From assembly GCA_034676125.1 (NCBI GenBank), contig JAUCCO010000024.1, positions 1 through 31,654 on the forward strand: a stretch of DNA of 31,654 nt, in the 5' to 3' direction. Below are positions 30,252 through 31,654 of the stretch, in pieces (the first letter of the stretch is position 1; the number at the start of each line of letters is the position of its first letter). The notes beneath the pieces are model-generated. The model saw nothing but the letters and a program-made list of their open reading frames with translations, was not told the origin of the DNA and searched no databases. A program made the position numbers and the translations under genes. The DNA is from UBA6183 sp034676125 (GTDB taxonomy: Bacteria; Bacteroidota; Bacteroidia; UKL13-3).

Positions 30252-31310
30252 ATGACAAAAAAGAAAATTTTAATTACCGGTGGTGCCGGATTTATTGGTT
30301 CGCATGTGGTGCGATTATTTGTAAACAAATACCCCGATTACCACATTTACAATTTAGATAAATTAACTTATGCAGGTAATCTTAAAAACATTACTGATAT
30401 AGAAAATGCCCCAAACTATACTTTTTTGAAAGCAGATTTAGTTAATGCTCCAGAAATAAATGGTTTGTTTGATAAATATGGTTTTACAGATGTAATACAT
30501 TTGGCTGCCGAAAGCCACGTGGATAGAAGCATTACTAATCCGCTTGAGTTTGTAATGACAAACGTAGTTGGTACGGTTAACTTACTAAATGCTGCAAAAA
30601 CATCGTGGAAAGATAACATGGATGATAAGTTATTTTATCATGTATCAACTGATGAAGTTTATGGTAGTTTACATGATGGCGGTTTCTTTTTAGAAACTAC
30701 TGCCTACGACCCACAAAGCCCATATAGCGCAAGTAAAGCTGCAAGTGATCACCTTGTGCGTGCTTACCATAATACTTATAAAATTAGAGTTGTGCTTAGC
30801 AATTGTTCAAACAATTATGGCCCAAATCAATTCCCAGAAAAACTAGTTCCATTGTTTATAAATAATATTAGAAACAATAAGCCATTACCTGTTTATGGAA
30901 AAGGCGAAAACGTGCGTGATTGGCTTTATGTAGTGGACCATGCTCGTGCAATTGATGATGTTTTTCATAAAGGAAAAGTTGGCGAAACATACAATATTGG
31001 TGGCTTTAACGAGTGGACCAACATTGACTTAATTAAAGTAATTTGTAAGGCAATGGACAAACGTTTGGGCAGAGCAGCGGGCGAATCGGAAAAACTAATT
31101 TCTTATGTAACTGATCGTGCTGGGCATGATTTACGTTATGCTATTGATGCCAATAAAATAATGAATGAATTGGGTTGGAAACCTTCACTTCAATTTGAAG
31201 AAGGCATTGAAAAAACAATTGATTGGTACATGAATAATCAACAATGGATGGATGAAGTTACCAGTGGTGATTACCAAAATTATTATACTACACTTTACGC
31301 AAACAGATAA
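30252..31310 (+). CDS. rfbB: dTDP-glucose 4,6-dehydratase
   Basis: Converts dTDP-glucose to dTDP-4-keto-6-deoxyglucose, the second step of dTDP-L-rhamnose synthesis. The NAD-binding motif is GGAGFIG (10-16). The catalytic T133-D134-E135 triad in STDEVYG and Y158-x3-K162 (YSASK) are intact; the adjacent D134-E135 pair distinguishes it from epimerases. LSNCSNNYGPNQFPEKLVP and VRDWLYVVDHARAI are family hallmarks. At 352 residues it is complete. ATG 30252 gives MTKKKILITGG; the frame's earlier start adds only three residues. It is followed after 6 bp by rfbA and is almost certainly co-transcribed with it. Confidence 0.97.
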   Translation: MTKKKILITGGAGFIGSHVVRLFVNKYPDYHIYNLDKLTYAGNLKNITDIENAPNYTFLKADLVNAPEINGLFDKYGFTDVIHLAAESHVDRSITNPLEFVMTNVVGTVNLLNAAKTSWKDNMDDKLFYHVSTDEVYGSLHDGGFFLETTAYDPQSPYSASKAASDHLVRAYHNTYKIRVVLSNCSNNYGPNQFPEKLVPLFINNIRNNKPLPVYGKGENVRDWLYVVDHARAIDDVFHKGKVGETYNIGGFNEWTNIDLIKVICKAMDKRLGRAAGESEKLISYVTDRAGHDLRYAIDANKIMNELGWKPSLQFEEGIEKTIDWYMNNQQWMDEVTSGDYQNYYTTLYANR

Positions 31311-31316
31311 CCTACT

Positions 31317-31654
31317 ATGAAAGGAATAATACTTGCCGGAGGAAGCGGCACACGTTTACATCCACTAACGCTTGCGGTAAGCAAACAGTTAATGCCCGTT
31401 TACGATAAACCCATGATTTATTATCCGCTATCGGTATTAATGTTAGCAGGAATAAATGAAGTTTTAATTATATCTACACCACATGATTTGCCTGGTTTTA
31501 AAAAACTATTAGGCGATGGTAGCCAAATTGGATGTAAGTTTGAATATGCCGAACAGCCTAGCCCAGATGGATTGGCACAAGCTTTTATTATTGGCGAAAA
31601 ATTTATTGGCAACGAAAAAGTTGCTTTGGTTTTAGGAGATAATATATTTTTTAG
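31317..31654 (+). CDS. rfbA: Glucose-1-phosphate thymidylyltransferase, 5' part (runs off window)
   Basis: First step of dTDP-L-rhamnose synthesis: dTTP plus glucose 1-phosphate gives dTDP-glucose. The first 112 codons are present. The nucleotide-binding loop LAGGSGTRLHPLT (6-18), then SKQLMPVYDKPMIYYPLSV, EQPSPDGLAQAF and the metal-binding LGDNIFF (106-112) are diagnostic. ATG 31317 lies 6 bp after the rfbB stop. The 3' end is outside the window, so completeness cannot be judged. The rest of the rhamnose pathway (rfbC, rfbD) may lie further downstream. Confidence 0.95.
   Translation, partial: MKGIILAGGSGTRLHPLTLAVSKQLMPVYDKPMIYYPLSVLMLAGINEVLIISTPHDLPGFKKLLGDGSQIGCKFEYAEQPSPDGLAQAFIIGEKFIGNEKVALVLGDNIFF

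Overview
The window is AT-rich chromosomal DNA from a member of the Bacteroidota. Three things point there: a type IX secretion (T9SS) C-terminal sorting domain on the M1 peptidase, Bacteroidota-restricted families (DUF2480, the DUF7033-type deacetylase, the 387-residue form of PurM), and repeated promoter boxes matching the phylum-specific -7 consensus TAnnTTTG. The genus cannot be read from the sequence; a Chitinophagales- or Sphingobacteriales-like relative is a guess.

Layout. 1-3690: the 3' end of aspS, with an unusual tail, runs into an accessory stretch. It holds a decayed small gene, two orphan genes (one tail-anchored in the membrane) and an AAA/DUF4143 ATPase lying between two near-identical 62-bp repeats that each contain a perfect palindrome. 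3700-6272: core genes pth, rplY, prs and tRNA-Gln on the minus strand, with clear terminators. 6584-10610: a minus-strand group made of a degenerate 3-hydroxyacyl-CoA-dehydrogenase-like protein, a T9SS-exported M1 peptidase and a secreted M28 peptidase. 10654-15003: ridA, then DUF2480, a GT-B glycosyltransferase coupled to a PAP2 phosphatase, and glycyl-tRNA synthetase. 15148-18319: a deacetylase-like and a FemAB/GNAT-like gene that overlap, then a short Ppx/GppA phosphatase. 18352-20021: an acidic-linker protein of unknown function, divergent from thymidine kinase. 20080-24929: a very large TolB-propeller/outer-membrane-barrel protein, preceded by a probable structured RNA with its own promoter and terminator, then an MscS channel. 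24977-29073: polA and purM, divergent. 29169-31654: galE, rfbB and partial rfbA, the start of a nucleotide-sugar (dTDP-rhamnose-type) locus.

Most genes are housekeeping or envelope functions. The parts that deserve a second look are the palindrome-flanked ATPase unit, the RNA at about 23585-23741, and a repeated promoter arrangement in which the -7 box ends 4-5 nt before the ATG of several genes, suggesting leaderless mRNAs. Several start codons in this window appear to be TTG. All family calls are from recognised motifs; no database search was run.
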